From Rhytidiadelphus loreus (lineage: Eukaryota; Streptophyta; Bryopsida; Hypnales; Hylocomiaceae): DNA of 64,000 nucleotides. The translations under genes and the position numbers were made by a program. The notes below the pieces were generated by a model. It was not told where the DNA came from and made no database searches. It saw only the letters and a list, made by a program, of their open reading frames with translations. Below are positions 63,039 through 64,000 of this stretch, in pieces. The DNA lies in NCBI GenBank assembly GCA_947034895.1, contig OX344763.1:70327093-70391092 (forward strand). The letters run 5' to 3'. Every line of letters starts with the position of its first letter. Position 1 is the stretch's first letter.

Positions 63039-64000
63039 CATTCATTTAGGCACTCATAACCACCCCGTGTTTGATGGCCTTTGCCGAGATTCCCTGGACA
63101 CCATATCTGAACTCATTGCAAAAGAAGTTCAGAAGACACCTACAGCTAAAGCTTTTGTGATAGCTCTGGTTGCTAGCAAGGAGTTCTTGGATACTTTCTT
63201 GGTTCATGCGGGTGACGGACCAAAGGAAATGTTGAGGGGGAAGGAACTGGATGATGTCATGGACAAGTTCCAAGTTCTGAGTTCACCGAATGTTAGAAAC
63301 ATTATTGCGTCCTTCCGTAGCACTGGAGTAGGAGGAGGGGAGATTGATCGGCTATTGGCAATGAAGAAGTAAGCCAAAATTGAGTTCATTCACGACAGCG
63401 TGTTTCCGGGTCAAGGACAAGAGAAAGTGTACTTGTTTAAAATGCTTGTTGACGGTCCCGGGAGTGGAGTTGATCTTGTACGCCGGATGCAATTGGGAGG
63501 AGACTTGGCTAATTGTTGGCTAATGTTTGACCATGTTAAACGCGTCAAGGGTTGGACTACAATTGCCTGTCATGTATATGATTCCAATTATCGTAAGGTC
63601 ATGACTATTACTGTCTGCGACATGCAGTCAAAGGATATTGATAGACAAGTTATTATGTGGAGATGTCTGAATAGAGTTTTGGAGAGGAATGGCTTACCGA
63701 ATCCAAATTTCAAAGGCTTCATGGCGGTTAGTGCTCAAGCCAATTGGAATGCTATTCGAATCGTTTACGGCTCCGGAGATCCTTCTGTGAAGATGGTGGA
63801 CCGGGAACGCACCTGCCTCTTTCACTGGGCCACTTCAATGAAGCAACACACCGAGAGACTTATCAAGCGTGAGTTTCAAAACCAACACATGAAACTTTGT
63901 AGAGACTACAAGGACGCAAAAAATCTTGAGGAGGCAGAGAGCAGGTTCCTTCAAATCAAGGCATGGTGGTACTCCTCTAGTGCAGCAACGGAGGATTCTT

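Larger units (their letters stand above)
58239..64000 (+). pseudogene. MULE-like transposase gene, split by a 3.7-kb insertion and cut by the window edge
   Basis: 5' part: ATG 58239 (MASIRADGHEV), a Ser-rich N-terminal region, then a Cys-rich block TCMNESCDYFKR ... STLVCRVCKLPPTC ... GRIYYIIGAANMMRACI ending near 59366. 3' part from about 63039: THNHPVFDGLCRDSLD, VYLFKMLVDGPGSGVDLV, MFDHVKRVKGWTTIACHVYD, GFMAVSAQANWNAI, ERTCLFHWATSM, continuing past 64000. I recognise this as a transposase-related family abundant in mosses and other seedless plants; the MULE label is by likeness. Defects: the insertion, a TAG at 58944, a frameshift near 59100, and a TAA at 63370 after AMKK. In AVSAQANW the usual ADSAQANW Asp is Val, possibly a catalytic loss. 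Confidence 0.7.

Noticed and set aside
22451..63372. A firm claim that TAG/TAA encode Gln in this genome
   Set aside because: Some frames appear to end at TAA or TAG, TGA also occurs internally, and one TAG aligns with Trp; mutation decay is simpler. Kept only as a hypothesis.

Overview
The window reads as nuclear DNA of a land plant, most likely a seedless one (bryophyte-like). The reasons are GT-AG introns throughout, AT-rich intergenic DNA, a plant-type CACTA (TNP2) transposase remnant, a MULE-like transposase of a type I recall mainly from mosses and other seedless plants, and one short exon-like piece of a mitochondrial-type ribosomal protein uL2. I see no ordinary host housekeeping gene; almost everything recognisable is mobile-element DNA. 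The species call is inference.

The main content is a family of large, related elements with a shared two-gene plan. Element A (about 13.9-29.1 kb) has, on the minus strand, a transposase/integrase-like gene of the DUF7869 type and, divergently on the plus strand, a multi-exon polyprotein gene. That polyprotein joins a ParB-like domain, a divergent DNA-methyltransferase-like domain, a Pro/Ser-rich coiled-coil linker and an FCP1-like HAD domain. Element B (about 30.1-47.7 kb) repeats this order and orientation. Element 1 (1-2.1 kb) is the 3' end of another copy: the HAD exon followed by a small Ser/Pro-rich ORF, the same order as in A. Gene C (51.9-57.5 kb, minus, 12 exons resolved) is a fuller ParB/methyltransferase-like gene without the HAD domain.

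A and B each carry their own short palindrome, repeated many times and placed at matching positions: upstream of the transposase gene, upstream of or inside introns of the polyprotein gene, and just past its 3' end. In A it is AGCTCGAATCGAGCT (about 10 copies); in B it is CATCTGGATCACTCCAGATG (about 19 copies). Neither motif occurs in the other element. This is the best candidate for an undescribed system: a mobile element encoding ParB, methyltransferase-like and HAD functions with a private palindromic site.

Nearly every coding region here is broken by in-frame stops that are mostly TAG (about 18 TAG, 4-5 TAA, 3 TGA), with homologous sequence continuing in frame past them. At one A/B alignment position TAG replaces a Gln codon. 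Decay of Gln codons by C-to-T change, possibly at methylated CHG sites, is the simplest reading; stop readthrough is the alternative.

Other contents: a 3.5-kb tandem array built on GGCTCCTCGAATTCGAGGAGCC-like palindromes (4.8-8.3 kb) interrupted by a CACTA-ended hairpin insert; a CACTA TNP2 pseudogene (10.8-12.2 kb); a SINE-like fragment (13.5 kb); tandem arrays of 37, 21, about 75 (paired), 42, 79 and 139 bp; and at the right edge a MULE-like gene split by a TG...CA insertion (59.4-63.0 kb) with a probable 5-bp target duplication. That insert carries a gag-like gene whose paralogue lies at 22.2-23.5 kb, fused to the start of the element A polyprotein gene.
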